37,108 bases of DNA from Lentilactobacillus sunkii DSM 19904 (lineage in GTDB: Bacteria > Bacillota > Bacilli > Lactobacillales > Lactobacillaceae), in contig NZ_AZEA01000026.1 of assembly GCF_001435575.1 (NCBI RefSeq), forward strand, positions 1-37,108, written 5' to 3'. A model generated the notes under the pieces. That model saw nothing but the letters and a program-made list of their open reading frames with translations, searched no databases and was not told the origin of the DNA. Within the stretch, counting starts at the first letter, position 1, and every line of letters starts with the position of its first letter. Of this stretch, positions 1 to 6,857 are shown piece by piece. The translations under genes were made by a program, and so were the position numbers.

Positions 1-42
1 TGGATTCACCAACAACAGTTGACGAAGAGCCTAAAGAAGTAA
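1..42 (+). CDS. 3' end of an upstream gene (partial)
   Basis: Frame 1 is open from the window edge to a TAA at 40-42 and encodes the tail WIHQQQLTKSLKK. A strong terminator starts about 10 bases later, which is where a gene end is expected. The piece is too short to identify. Frame 3 is also open here, with a protein-like acidic stretch (PTTVDEEPKEVK), but it runs on through the terminator to 143, which makes it less likely. The choice of frame cannot be settled from this window. Confidence 0.4.
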   Translation, partial: WIHQQQLTKSLKK

Positions 43-50
43 AAATGCAA

Positions 51-106
51 AGGAGCCGTGAACAAAACGTCAGTTTTGTCACAGCTCCATTTTTTGCTAT
101 TTTATT
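51..106 (+). terminator. Rho-independent terminator of the upstream gene
   Basis: Nested inverted repeats GGAGC...GCTCC and ACAAAAC...GTTTTGT around a GTCA loop are followed by ATTTTTTG. This is a classical terminator and it separates the upstream gene from the toxin locus. Confidence 0.85.
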
Positions 107-141
107 TCCATTTTTATATAGTTATCCCAAAATAAATCCGG

Positions 142-147
142 TATAAT
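142..147 (+). promoter_or_regulatory. Candidate -10 box of the toxin mRNA
   Basis: TATAAT lies about 110 bases before the toxin GTG, in an AT-rich stretch just after the upstream terminator. No good -35 box is found at 16-18 bases, so the promoter call rests on the -10 box and on position. A start near 154 would leave a leader of about 100 nt. Confidence 0.45.
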
Positions 148-241
148 TATAATTCGTGGAGAAGTTAAGGCGGTGGCGCTTCCGAGTGGAGATGATGCCT
201 ATGGTGTTAAACATCAATTAGGAAATTCAGAAACTCTAACG

Positions 242-255
242 AAAGGAGAGCCTTT
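242..255 (+). promoter_or_regulatory. Hairpin sequestering the toxin ribosome binding site
   Basis: AAAGG (242-246) can pair with CCTTT (251-255) around an AGAG tetraloop. The stem holds most of the Shine-Dalgarno sequence AAAGGAG of the GTG start at 257. Burying the ribosome binding site in a local stem is common in type I toxin mRNAs, where it delays translation. The pairing is read directly; its effect is inferred. Confidence 0.5.
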
Positions 256-256
256 G

Positions 257-370
257 GTGCCCGTTTCGGACGCTCTGCAACTCATGTTATCCTTTGGTAT
301 ATTTATCATCGGATTGATTACATTGGTTGTGGAGCTGATAAAATTTAGCCAAAAAAATAACCGCCAATAA
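257..370 (+). CDS. Holin-like small membrane toxin of a type I toxin-antitoxin locus
   Basis: From the GTG at 257 this encodes 37 aa with one hydrophobic helix (LMLSFGIFIIGLITLVV) and a charged tail (KFSQKNNRQ). The PVSDALQLMLSFG start and the single helix fit the putative holin-like toxin family (Hol_Tox), related in design to TxpA and BsrG of Bacillus, which damage the membrane when overproduced. GTG 257 is chosen because AAAGGAG (242-248) sits at the right spacing and the family-like sequence begins there. The frame stays open back to GTG 173, which would add 28 residues of unclear value (MALPSGDDAYGVKHQ...). Codons near the stop overlap the antisense RNA described below. Toxicity is not shown by sequence alone. 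Confidence 0.7.
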   Translation: MPVSDALQLMLSFGIFIIGLITLVVELIKFSQKNNRQ

Positions 371-470
371 CTTTAGCCAGTTTGCGGTTATTAAATAATA
401 ACTAAAGAAGCGCTACCGTCTTAAACGGTTTCCACAAGGGAAGTCCTGTTGTAGCAAGGCTTCCTTTTAT
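350..470 (-). ncRNA. Predicted antisense RNA antitoxin, about 120 nt
   Basis: On the minus strand a promoter (-35 TTGCCG at 506-501, 18-base spacer, extended -10 TGATATAAT at 485-477) points into the 3' end of the toxin gene. The transcript would start near 470. It would end at the stem formed by AATAACCGC (356-364) and GCGGTTATT (384-392), which on this strand runs into a row of T (351-357). The RNA would be complementary to the last codons and the whole 3' UTR of the toxin mRNA. Convergent overlap of this kind is the txpA/ratA and bsrG/SR4 arrangement. Supported by sequence pattern only. Confidence 0.6.
356..392 (-). terminator. Terminator of the antisense RNA
   Basis: A 9-bp perfect stem (356-364 with 384-392) overlaps the toxin stop codon. 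A T-rich run follows only on the minus strand (complement of 351-357); on the plus strand the stem is followed by AAATAATAACT. It therefore suits the antisense transcript and not the toxin mRNA. Confidence 0.65.
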
Positions 471-476
471 ATTTTT
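436..476 (+). terminator. Terminator of the toxin mRNA
   Basis: AAGGGAAG (436-443) pairs with CTTCCTTT (460-467, one G-T pair), followed by TATATTTTT. Transcription from the toxin side would stop here, so the mRNA covers the whole antisense RNA region. Confidence 0.65.
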
Positions 477-506
477 ATTATATCACGCAGCCACTGGTGT
501 CGGCAA
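477..506 (-). promoter_or_regulatory. Promoter of the antisense RNA
   Basis: Minus-strand -35 TTGCCG (506-501), 18-base spacer and -10 TATAAT (482-477) preceded by TGA (485-483), an extended -10. It looks stronger than the toxin promoter, as expected for an RNA antitoxin that must be in excess. Downstream of it, 507-640 holds no gene or clear structure that I can see. Confidence 0.6.
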
Positions 507-647
507 AGTAAATCCGTTCATTTTTTTGGGTCAATGTATCAAACCATCCAACCATATTATTGTGAATACTATTCTATCTCGAAATTAATACTCCATAATA
601 TCACCAAAACTAGTTCTCTAGGCAAATCCTAAGGTCAATTTGCCACA

Positions 648-656
648 TGCTATACT
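648..656 (+). promoter_or_regulatory. Extended -10 promoter of the FMN reductase operon
   Basis: TGCTATACT (TG at 648-649, TATACT at 651-656) lies 38 bases before the TTG start. No good -35 is present, which is tolerated for extended -10 promoters. Confidence 0.5.
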
Positions 657-694
657 GAAAGGAATAGATTATTCTAAATATCGGAGGCATTACA

Positions 695-1279
695 TTGATA
701 AAAATTGGCGTCATACTTGGATCCGTCCGCAGCAGCCTTGGCGAATCAATCTTAAAATATTTACAGGCTAACTTTCAGAATACTGATCAGATCACATTTG
801 ATTGGATACGATTGGAAGACTTTCCACTCGAGCCCTATCATCATGACGAAACACCATTATCCAACCCTATCACGCATTTGAAATCAGGGGAACAAAAGTG
901 GCTGGATCGTTTAAAGTCCAATGACGGCTACATCATTTTGACACCTGAATATGATCATGCCATTCCCGGTGTTTTGAAAAATGCCTTAGACTATGTTGGA
1001 CCGGAAGTTGAGCGCAAGCCCGTTCAAATCGTGTCGTATTCTTACTATAGTGACGGCGGCATGCTGGCTGCCGAATCATTTGTGGAAATCCTGCAAATGC
1101 TCAAGATGATGGTGCTGCCAACCCCTGTGCTGTTGTGGAATGCAAATGACAATTTCACTGAAGACGGCAGGTTGATTGCTGACGCAGAAAATAGCGATCA
1201 CTTTGAGCAACGCCTGCATGAAGCCTTCCATGAAATTAGTTTTTACACCAAGCTGCTCCATGACAATCCATTCAAATAA
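695..1279 (+). CDS. NAD(P)H-dependent FMN reductase family protein
   Basis: 194 aa, about the family length. The flavodoxin-like fold begins with VILGSVRSSLGESI, where GSxR is the FMN phosphate loop. The second signature TPEYDHAIPGVLKNALDYV (residues near 83-101) is the PEYN-x-PG-x-LKNAID motif of the FMN_red family, with Asp in place of the usual Asn. Such enzymes are cytosolic and pass electrons from NAD(P)H to flavin, quinones or azo compounds; the substrate here cannot be told. The TTG start at 695 is chosen because GGAGG (683-687) sits 7 bases upstream. The next gene starts 12 bases after the stop, so the two are probably co-transcribed from the extended -10 promoter at 648. Confidence 0.88.
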   Translation: MIKIGVILGSVRSSLGESILKYLQANFQNTDQITFDWIRLEDFPLEPYHHDETPLSNPITHLKSGEQKWLDRLKSNDGYIILTPEYDHAIPGVLKNALDYVGPEVERKPVQIVSYSYYSDGGMLAAESFVEILQMLKMMVLPTPVLLWNANDNFTEDGRLIADAENSDHFEQRLHEAFHEISFYTKLLHDNPFK

Positions 1280-1291
1280 CCGAGGCAATTC

Positions 1292-2149
1292 ATGCAACCA
1301 ATTTTACCCAACAAAACTGAATTTATCCCCCGCCCACCAGCTAATGAGCACGAAATTTTCATGGCTATGCGGACCTATCCGGACAACGTCAAAGTATACC
1401 ATCCTCACGGCCACATCGATGCGACTTCAGTCTTTTGGCACAACAAGCTCCATCCAAATGCACTGAGCTTCGCAGTGTATGTTGATCCTCAGGCAACTGA
1501 GCAGAATGTTCTGTTTAAGCGGGTACTCGATGATATTGAAAAATTGGCGTGGAAATTTTCCGATGACCGGATGATTACCCGCGACTATGCACCACAGCAT
1601 CCCTTCAATAAATGGCTGTCATCCAGACGGTTCCATCTGGTTAATACTGAGCTGACTGCCGAATTACCATTGGCCAACCTATCCCTTGGTAAAATCAGTC
1701 AGCCGGCAGACGGTACCCTACTTTCAGCAGGTGAATTGTCCAAACAGCCTGATTTATACAAGTCCGTCTTGACCACCAGTCAAGAAGAGTACGATCATCA
1801 GCAAACGTTCAACCCGGCAATTTCGATTCCACAAGCCGACTGGAAAGTGCTGATGTCGCACGATCAGCTTCAAGAAGCGCCGTTTGCCATACTCGGCGAT
1901 CATCATCAGATTGCCGCTTTCAGCTTCCTCTACAAAGTTGACCAACAGACAGCCGAGCTTGGAATGATGTATGGCACCAATGCCAATTCTTTAAATTCGC
2001 TGTTAAATTTGCAGCTTCAGTGGCTTCAAGGCCACTACAAAACTTTGAATGGAACCTTTCAGATGCACAGCAAACTCGACATGAAGATATTTCAGAGTCT
2101 GCCATTTGTGGATGTCAATAAATACGAAACTTACGTGCGTTTATCTTAA
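1292..2149 (+). CDS. Protein of unknown function, possibly GNAT-like
   Basis: 285 aa, no signal peptide and no membrane segment. I do not recognise the family with confidence. The C-terminal half (residues about 150-285) has features loosely like a GNAT acetyltransferase core: a stretch ending in APFAILGDHHQIAAFSFLYKVD followed by TAELGMMYGTNANSLNSLLNLQLQWL, reminiscent of the beta4/beta5 and acetyl-CoA helix order, though no clean Q/R-x-x-G-x-G/A motif is visible. The N-terminal half is rich in His and aromatic residues. ATG 1292 follows a weak GAGG (1282-1285). It lies 12 bases after the FMN reductase gene and before a strong terminator, so it is the second and last gene of that operon. Confidence 0.75.
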   Translation: MQPILPNKTEFIPRPPANEHEIFMAMRTYPDNVKVYHPHGHIDATSVFWHNKLHPNALSFAVYVDPQATEQNVLFKRVLDDIEKLAWKFSDDRMITRDYAPQHPFNKWLSSRRFHLVNTELTAELPLANLSLGKISQPADGTLLSAGELSKQPDLYKSVLTTSQEEYDHQQTFNPAISIPQADWKVLMSHDQLQEAPFAILGDHHQIAAFSFLYKVDQQTAELGMMYGTNANSLNSLLNLQLQWLQGHYKTLNGTFQMHSKLDMKIFQSLPFVDVNKYETYVRLS

Positions 2150-2154
2150 AAAAT

Positions 2155-2199
2155 GGGTTCAACCATTGTCTAATCCGACGATGGCTGAACCCGTTTTTT
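2155..2199. terminator. Terminator between convergent genes
   Basis: GGGTTCA (2155-2161) and TGAACCC (2186-2192) form the base of a longer stem (CCAT/ATGG inside), with GTTTTTT after it on the plus strand and AAAAAA before it. It can serve both the plus operon ending at 2149 and the minus gene ending at 2206. Confidence 0.85.
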
Positions 2200-2205
2200 G
2201 TATTC

Positions 2206-3825
2206 TTATTGAAAATGCTTATATCTAAAGTACTTATAGCCAAGCTTATGATCAAACATCGTATCTGATAACCCGGTCCGGTTGGCCATGAATATATAGA
2301 TTCCCAAAGTGGCCAAACCAAAGACAACGCAGTATAAAAATGCCGGAATCAAACGACTTGGCAGTATGAATTGGTGAAGACCCCAGGTCAATGCCATGAC
2401 AATCACAAAGAACAGCAGATTGACCAAGACACTGACTTTCAGCTTGCCAAACGGCACATGAAATTCATACATAATCTCGCCGTAACTCAACATGCAAATA
2501 AAGCCAAATCCGATCGCCGTGGAAATGATTGCCCCGAATCCCTGAAGAAGAATAACCAATGGAATCTGGAACAACAGCTTGGCAACCAGGCCGACCACCA
2601 GATAATACATGGCCTTTTTACTGTAATGCAGCGCCTGTAATAACGTCAGCCCGTTAATGGCCAGCCCCAACATTAAGCTTTGAAGAATGTTGGCAGCCAA
2701 ATACTTTCCACCAAGCGTACTGAAGGTGAAGAAAATCCCGTTGGTTTCATACGACAAGCCACACAGAATCGTGACAATTGGCAGCAGGACAAACATCAGC
2801 ATGTTCACATTCTGGAAGATCAGCTGGCCGACATTGCCCTTTTTGGACGCCTGACTATTTGCCAACAGCGGCAAGGTCGTCTCGGCAACCGCCAACGCCA
2901 AAGAGACCACAACCGTGGTGATCTTGGTCGGATTGGCAGAAAACAGCGTGTAAATGTACTGGGTATACTCAGCAGAATAATGCTGAACGCCCTGCATGAC
3001 CTGTTTGAAAAACAATTGGTCAATCAGCTGACTCAAAGTGATGCCCGATCCCACAATGACAAACGGAATTGATTCGTAGGCGATCATCGTGAAAATCTTC
3101 TTGATGCTGGTCAGATCAAAGGGCTTGCTCTTCTTGGCCAACTCGGCGTAGTTCGCCGTTTGTTTGCGATAGTAAAGTGCGAGGTAAATGTAACTGGCAA
3201 CCGCCCCGACAAACGCTGCCATGACGCTGAGGTAGACAGCTTCGATATAGCTTCTGTGGAGAACATAGATGACAATATAGGTTGATGCCAGGATGAACAC
3301 AATCCGGATAAACTGCTCCCAAAGTTGGGAAACCCCGTACGGTTTTAAATCCTGATTACCCTGAAACCAGCCTCTAATACTGCTCATGGACGGCAAAATG
3401 ACAATTGCCGGTACCAATACCCGAATCGACGTAATCGCGCTCTGAGTGGAAACTACAGGGCTATTTTTAGCAATCAGCGGGGCGATGAACCAAAGAATGA
3501 TCCCACAGACAACACCGGATAACAGCATGACCATTGAACCAACATTTGCCAACTGACGTGAATTTAAAAACTTATTTTGACCGTTATAAATGGCTACCCG
3601 CCGAGCAATTGCAGATGGAAACCCGGCCGTTCCCAAAGCGATGAACAGGCCATATGGGTTGTATGACGCATTAAACAGCGCCATGGCAACGCTCTTGTGT
3701 TCGGGAGAACCAATCATGTACAGCCATGGGATTAAATAAATGATGCCAAGGACTCGTGAAAAAATACTGCCAAAAGACAGCCAAAATGAGCCTGACATGA
3801 TTTTCTTATTCATGAAGGAACGCAC
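2206..3825 (-). CDS. ytgP: MurJ/YtgP-like lipid flippase (MOP superfamily)
   Basis: 539 aa with about 14 hydrophobic segments. The N-terminus (SGSFWLSFGSIFSRVLGIIYLIPW), the stretch ALGTAGFPSAIARRVAIYN and the motif IRGWFQGNQDLKPYGVSQLWEQFIRI match the Firmicutes YtgP/SpoVB group. B. subtilis YtgP is a MurJ that flips lipid II during cell-wall synthesis. Lactobacilli often carry several paralogues, annotated as polysaccharide biosynthesis proteins, so the cargo could also be a teichoic acid or exopolysaccharide precursor. The start is GTG 3825 behind a weak AGAAAG; an ATG four codons inside has no better site. It stands alone between the terminator at 2155 and a minus-strand TATAAT at 3857-3852. 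Confidence 0.85.
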   Translation of the reverse strand: MRSFMNKKIMSGSFWLSFGSIFSRVLGIIYLIPWLYMIGSPEHKSVAMALFNASYNPYGLFIALGTAGFPSAIARRVAIYNGQNKFLNSRQLANVGSMVMLLSGVVCGIILWFIAPLIAKNSPVVSTQSAITSIRVLVPAIVILPSMSSIRGWFQGNQDLKPYGVSQLWEQFIRIVFILASTYIVIYVLHRSYIEAVYLSVMAAFVGAVASYIYLALYYRKQTANYAELAKKSKPFDLTSIKKIFTMIAYESIPFVIVGSGITLSQLIDQLFFKQVMQGVQHYSAEYTQYIYTLFSANPTKITTVVVSLALAVAETTLPLLANSQASKKGNVGQLIFQNVNMLMFVLLPIVTILCGLSYETNGIFFTFSTLGGKYLAANILQSLMLGLAINGLTLLQALHYSKKAMYYLVVGLVAKLLFQIPLVILLQGFGAIISTAIGFGFICMLSYGEIMYEFHVPFGKLKVSVLVNLLFFVIVMALTWGLHQFILPSRLIPAFLYCVVFGLATLGIYIFMANRTGLSDTMFDHKLGYKYFRYKHFQ

Positions 3826-3875
3826 GCTTTCTATAATTTCTGGTAAACATCATTATAGTATGTTTCCGGAAGGTT

Positions 3876-3987
3876 TGCTATACAATCGGGAACTTGGTTT
3901 GCATTATGTAACAATTTTGATTCAACCATATCATTGAACACGAGAAGAGATGGGGCTCAACCGAAGTTTGGCCTCATCTCTTTTTGT
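3876..3987 (+). ncRNA. Possible short non-coding transcript with its own terminator
   Basis: A plus-strand extended -10 (TGCTATACA, 3876-3884) lies 60 bases before a good terminator: AGAGATGGGGC (3946-3956) against GGCCTCATCTCT (3970-3981) with a TTTTT tail. No reading frame of note lies between them, and no plus-strand gene ends here. Either this is a small RNA of about 95 nt or the terminator is a leftover. Low confidence. Confidence 0.3.
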
Positions 3988-4099
3988 GTTTGGTGCTTGA
4001 ATATTAAGTATAGTGTTCGATTCATGAACTAGCCGGGAAACGGGTGTGTTGGCGGCCTAATTCTAACTCTTAGAGTTTTTCCAGCTATTTAGCCGAAAC
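3988..4099. other. Gene-free stretch
   Basis: No open frame with a ribosome binding site on either strand. The only structure is a small inverted repeat AACTC TTA GAGTT near 4065-4077 followed by TTTT, too short to call a terminator with confidence. Confidence 0.5.
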
Positions 4100-4208
4100 G
4101 TGTTCAGGACAACTGATGCTAATTTCTAAGGGGTCTTTGACTAAAACCCAAAACCGGGGTTTCAGCCAAAGACCCCTTAGAAACCGCATCACCCGTTGTC
4201 CTTCACAC
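4100..4208. repeat. 109-nt near-complete long hairpin
   Basis: The core is a perfect 17-bp inverted repeat: TTTCTAAGGGGTCTTTG (4123-4139) against its complement (4167-4183). Inside it, CT and AAACCC pair with GGGTTT and AG around a 7-nt loop (4150-4156). Outside it, GATGC (4115-4119) pairs with 4186-4190, GGACAAC (4107-4113) with 4195-4201, and GTGT (4100-4103) with 4205-4208. That is roughly 40 base pairs in one element. It ends two bases from the stop codon of the minus-strand gene at 4211. No T-run follows on either strand, so it is not a standard terminator; it could be a MITE-like or REP-like palindrome or an mRNA-stabilising 3' structure. Confidence 0.75.
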
Positions 4209-4210
4209 TC

Positions 4211-4474
4211 TTAATCTTCTGAAATTTGCGCATCCTTTTGAATATCTGGTGATAGATCATACATCTTGGCTGCTTCCGTTAACATTGCGTGATAAGCATA
4301 TGCGCCATCCTTGTATGGTTCGATGACAACCTCATCCGCAATCTTGGAAAATGGTTTCTTACCGTCTTTTACCTGTGCCGAATCCAAATCTGCAACAATC
4401 TTCTTCTCGACGTCGGAATAACTGCCCGCGATCTGTTCGGTCTGCAAATTGCCTTGAATAGAAATTTTACTCAT
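4211..4474 (-). CDS. Small acidic protein of unknown function
   Basis: 87 aa, soluble and acidic at both ends (C-terminal DIQKDAQISED), with no signal peptide, membrane segment or Cys. I do not recognise the family. The ATG at 4474 is preceded by GAGGAA at good spacing. A plausible minus-strand promoter (-35 TTGACA at 4598-4593, 17-base spacer, -10 TGAAAT at 4575-4570) gives it its own transcript with a leader of about 90 nt, which contains an inverted repeat ATACCG/CGGTAT (4514-4519, 4531-4536). The 3' end abuts the long hairpin 4100-4208. Its isolation between flippase and sugar transporter gives no clue to its job. Confidence 0.7.
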   Translation of the reverse strand: MSKISIQGNLQTEQIAGSYSDVEKKIVADLDSAQVKDGKKPFSKIADEVVIEPYKDGAYAYHAMLTEAAKMYDLSPDIQKDAQISED

Positions 4475-4569
4475 ATAAATTCCTCACAATCTATCGGTTT
4501 ATTTGGTGTAATCATACCGCAAAAAGAAAACGGTATCTCTAACTACATCATACCAATTTATTGCCCTCT

Positions 4570-4598
4570 ATTTCACCAAAAATCGGAACTAATGTCAA
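4570..4598 (-). promoter_or_regulatory. Promoter of the 87-aa protein gene
   Basis: On the minus strand, consensus -35 TTGACA (4598-4593), 17-base spacer and -10 TGAAAT (4575-4570, four of six matches). Confidence 0.5.
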
Positions 4599-4718
4599 AT
4601 TTAATTTTTTGGAATGGACAGTCTTGTTCTATCCGATCCATGATTGAGTTATCTCCTGTGTCAATTCCTTTAAAATCAAGGAAAGCGATAGATACAAAAA
4701 AATATACCAGAATAATGC

Positions 4719-4747
4719 TTGACAACCATGTAAGCGCATACTAATAT
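4719..4747 (+). promoter_or_regulatory. Promoter of the sugar symporter gene with an overlapping cre-like site
   Basis: TTGACA (4719-4724), 17-base spacer, TAATAT (4742-4747): a near-consensus sigma-A promoter. TGTAAGCGCATACT (4729-4742) fills the spacer and resembles the CcpA site cre (TGWAANCGNTNWCA) with two mismatches, a position that would allow glucose repression by blocking RNA polymerase. Confidence 0.7.
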
Positions 4748-4758
4748 AAGGTTAAATT

Positions 4759-4774
4759 TGATAAACAGTAAACA
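4759..4774 (+). promoter_or_regulatory. Possible second (half) operator for the LacI-family regulator
   Basis: TGATAAACAGTAAACA repeats the left half TGATAAAC of the perfect palindrome at 4796, just after the expected transcription start. It may be an auxiliary site 37 bases from the main operator. Confidence 0.35.
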
Positions 4775-4795
4775 GTTTTTATTTTTTGTTCGTTT

Positions 4796-4811
4796 TGATA
4801 AACGTTTATCA
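4796..4811 (+). promoter_or_regulatory. Palindromic LacI-family operator before the symporter gene
   Basis: TGATAAACGTTTATCA is a perfect 16-bp palindrome with the AAACGTTT core typical of LacI/GalR operators. It lies in the leader, 32 bases before the ATG. The LacI-type gene that follows the symporter is the obvious candidate to bind it. Confidence 0.7.
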
Positions 4812-4843
4812 TTTTAAATAAATTGATGATTAGGGGAATAATT

Positions 4844-6796
4844 ATGGAAAGTGAAAGTGTCGTAAAGCCTCAACAAAGCCGGTTAAAAAAAGCAATCTCA
4901 CGGGTATCTTACGCTTGTGGTGCATTTGGTAACGACATGTTTTATGGTGCGTTATCAACGTACTTCATTATGTTTGTTACAACGCATTTGTTCAATTCAG
5001 GGAACAAGGCACAAGATGATCGGATGATTCTCTACATTACATCCATTATCACTGCGTTAAGAATTGTCGAATTATTTATTGATCCATTCATTGGCAATTG
5101 GATTGACAGAACCAAGACGCGTTTTGGCCAATTTAAGCCCTGGGTTGTGGTTGGTGGAACAATTACATCTGTTATTCTGCTGGTTCTTTTTACAGATCTT
5201 GGCGGTATTAACCATACCCATCCAATTCTTTATCTCATAACTTTTGCTATTTTATATATCACAATGGATATTTTCTATTCATTTAAAGATGTCGCTTTCT
5301 GGTCCATGATTCCTGCGCTCTCATTTAGTTCCAAAGAACGTGAACGAACTGCTTCTTCCGCCAGAATTGGCTCAACACTTGGCGGTGGCTTAGTGGGTGT
5401 GATTGTGATGCCACTGGTCCTATTCTTCTCATTGAATAAGGCAGGTGGAACTGGCGATTCACGTGGCTGGTTAGCATTTGGGCTAATGGTCGCCATCGTT
5501 GGAATTGCAACGGCTTGGATCGTTGGTTTCGGAACCCACGAAGTTCAATCTGATCTTCGAAAAAACAAAGAAAATACGGTCGGAATCAAAAAGATTTTCT
5601 CAACCTTGGCAAAAAATGACCAATTAATGTGGATTGCCTTAACCTACGGGATTTATGCAATTGCGATCAACATTTTAAATTCATTGGTTCTGTATTACTT
5701 CACTTTCATCATGGGTGAATCAACGATGTTTTCAGTTTTCCAAACCATCAACATCTTGATGAGCTTGGTAACTGTCACAATTTTCCCTCGCTTGGTTGAT
5801 AAATTTAATCGACGTAACTTGTTCTTTACTTGTATTTCGATTATGCTTGTCGGAATTTTAGTGTTCTCAATTGCCGGCAAATCATTTGCATTGGTACTGA
5901 TTGGTGCGGAATTATTCCAAGTTCCACAAGCGATCATCTTCTTAATCGTATTGATGATTATTTCCGATTCCGTTGAATATGGTCAATGGAAGCTCGGTCA
6001 TCGTGATGAATCCCTGACGTTATCGGTTCGGCCATTGCTGGATAAACTCGGTGGAGCGGTTTCTAACGGAGTTGTCGGCCAAGTTGCCGTTCTTGCCGGA
6101 ATGACTACCGGCGCAACTGCGGCATCAATCACTGCAGCAGGAGAATTCAAATTCAAGATCATGATGTTCGCAGTTCCTGCAGTTCTGCTTTTAGTTGCTC
6201 TAACTGTTTTCTGGAAAAAATCAACATTAACCGAAAAAAAGCATGCTGAAATCGTCAATACCCTGGAAGAAACTTGGGGTAAAAACTTACAGGAAACTGG
6301 CAACACCACCATTGCAACATCATCAGTGGCCATCAGTTCACCCGTTTCCGGCCAAGTTGTATCATTAGCCGATGTTTCCGACAAAACATTTGCCGCTAAA
6401 AAAGCTGGTAATGGATTTGCCATCAAACCCACTGACGGCAAGATTCTTGCACCGTTTGATGCAACAATTCAATCAGTAGTGTCAACCAGACACGCAGTTG
6501 GTATTGTTGGCGACAATGGCGTGGCAATGTTAATCCATATTGGAATTGGAACTGTTGCAATGCATGGTACCGGATTTATATCCTACTTTGAGAAAGATCA
6601 ACACGTAGAAAAAGGAACTGAATTGTTGGAATTCTGGGATCCTGCTATTAAGAAAGCCGGCTTGGATGATACGGTTATTATAACAATTATCAATAGTGCC
6701 GATTTTGATGAGTTTGACTTGGATGTTGCCCCAGGAACCACCGTTGAGGCTAACGGTGACCCAGTCATTCAATTGGATCCAATCAAGAAAGACTAG
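4844..6796 (+). CDS. LacS/RafP-type sugar:cation symporter with C-terminal PTS IIA domain
   Basis: 650 aa from ATG 4844, chosen because AGGGGA (4832-4837) sits 6 bases upstream; earlier in-frame TTG 4823 and ATG 4826 have no such site. Residues about 15-460 form the 12-helix glycoside-pentoside-hexuronide (GPH) symporter (YACGAFGNDMFYGAL...; DRTKTRFGQFKPW). Residues about 500-650 are an EIIA-Glc-like domain with both histidines of the fold: H550 (TRHAVGI) and H565 (LIHIGIGT), the latter matching the phosphorylated His of Streptococcus thermophilus LacS. HPr phosphorylation there tunes exchange and uptake. The substrate is a galactoside or glucoside that I cannot specify; no glycosidase gene lies nearby. 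Regulation by the LacI operator at 4796 and CcpA is likely. Confidence 0.9.
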   Translation: MESESVVKPQQSRLKKAISRVSYACGAFGNDMFYGALSTYFIMFVTTHLFNSGNKAQDDRMILYITSIITALRIVELFIDPFIGNWIDRTKTRFGQFKPWVVVGGTITSVILLVLFTDLGGINHTHPILYLITFAILYITMDIFYSFKDVAFWSMIPALSFSSKERERTASSARIGSTLGGGLVGVIVMPLVLFFSLNKAGGTGDSRGWLAFGLMVAIVGIATAWIVGFGTHEVQSDLRKNKENTVGIKKIFSTLAKNDQLMWIALTYGIYAIAINILNSLVLYYFTFIMGESTMFSVFQTINILMSLVTVTIFPRLVDKFNRRNLFFTCISIMLVGILVFSIAGKSFALVLIGAELFQVPQAIIFLIVLMIISDSVEYGQWKLGHRDESLTLSVRPLLDKLGGAVSNGVVGQVAVLAGMTTGATAASITAAGEFKFKIMMFAVPAVLLLVALTVFWKKSTLTEKKHAEIVNTLEETWGKNLQETGNTTIATSSVAISSPVSGQVVSLADVSDKTFAAKKAGNGFAIKPTDGKILAPFDATIQSVVSTRHAVGIVGDNGVAMLIHIGIGTVAMHGTGFISYFEKDQHVEKGTELLEFWDPAIKKAGLDDTVIITIINSADFDEFDLDVAPGTTVEANGDPVIQLDPIKKD

Positions 6797-6815
6797 TATC
6801 AAGTCATTAGGATCG

Positions 6816-6857
6816 AAAAAAGACCAGTTCCAAGTAGTTTCTTGGGGCTGGCCTTTT
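6816..6857 (+). terminator. Terminator after the symporter gene
   Basis: AAAAAAGACCAGTTCCAAG pairs with CTTGGGGCTGGCCTTTTT (6841-6857) with small internal mismatches and ends in a T-run. It partly overlaps the promoter of the next gene. Confidence 0.8.

Noticed and set aside
1-143. Frame 3 tail with an acidic stretch
   Set aside because: It would pass through a strong terminator; frame 1, stopping just before the terminator, fits better, though this is not certain.
2371-3072. Plus-strand open frames of 89 and 130 codons opposite the flippase gene
   Set aside because: They lie wholly antisense to a well-conserved membrane protein, lack good ribosome binding sites and have compositions unlike real proteins.
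3740-3937. 65-codon plus-strand frame running into the lone terminator
   Set aside because: More than a third overlaps the flippase 5' end in antisense and no ribosome binding site is present; the terminator is better explained by a non-coding transcript or a remnant.
4289-4744. 151-codon plus-strand frame across the 87-aa gene and the lacS promoter region
   Set aside because: It crosses two predicted promoters and a better-supported minus-strand gene; no ribosome binding site.
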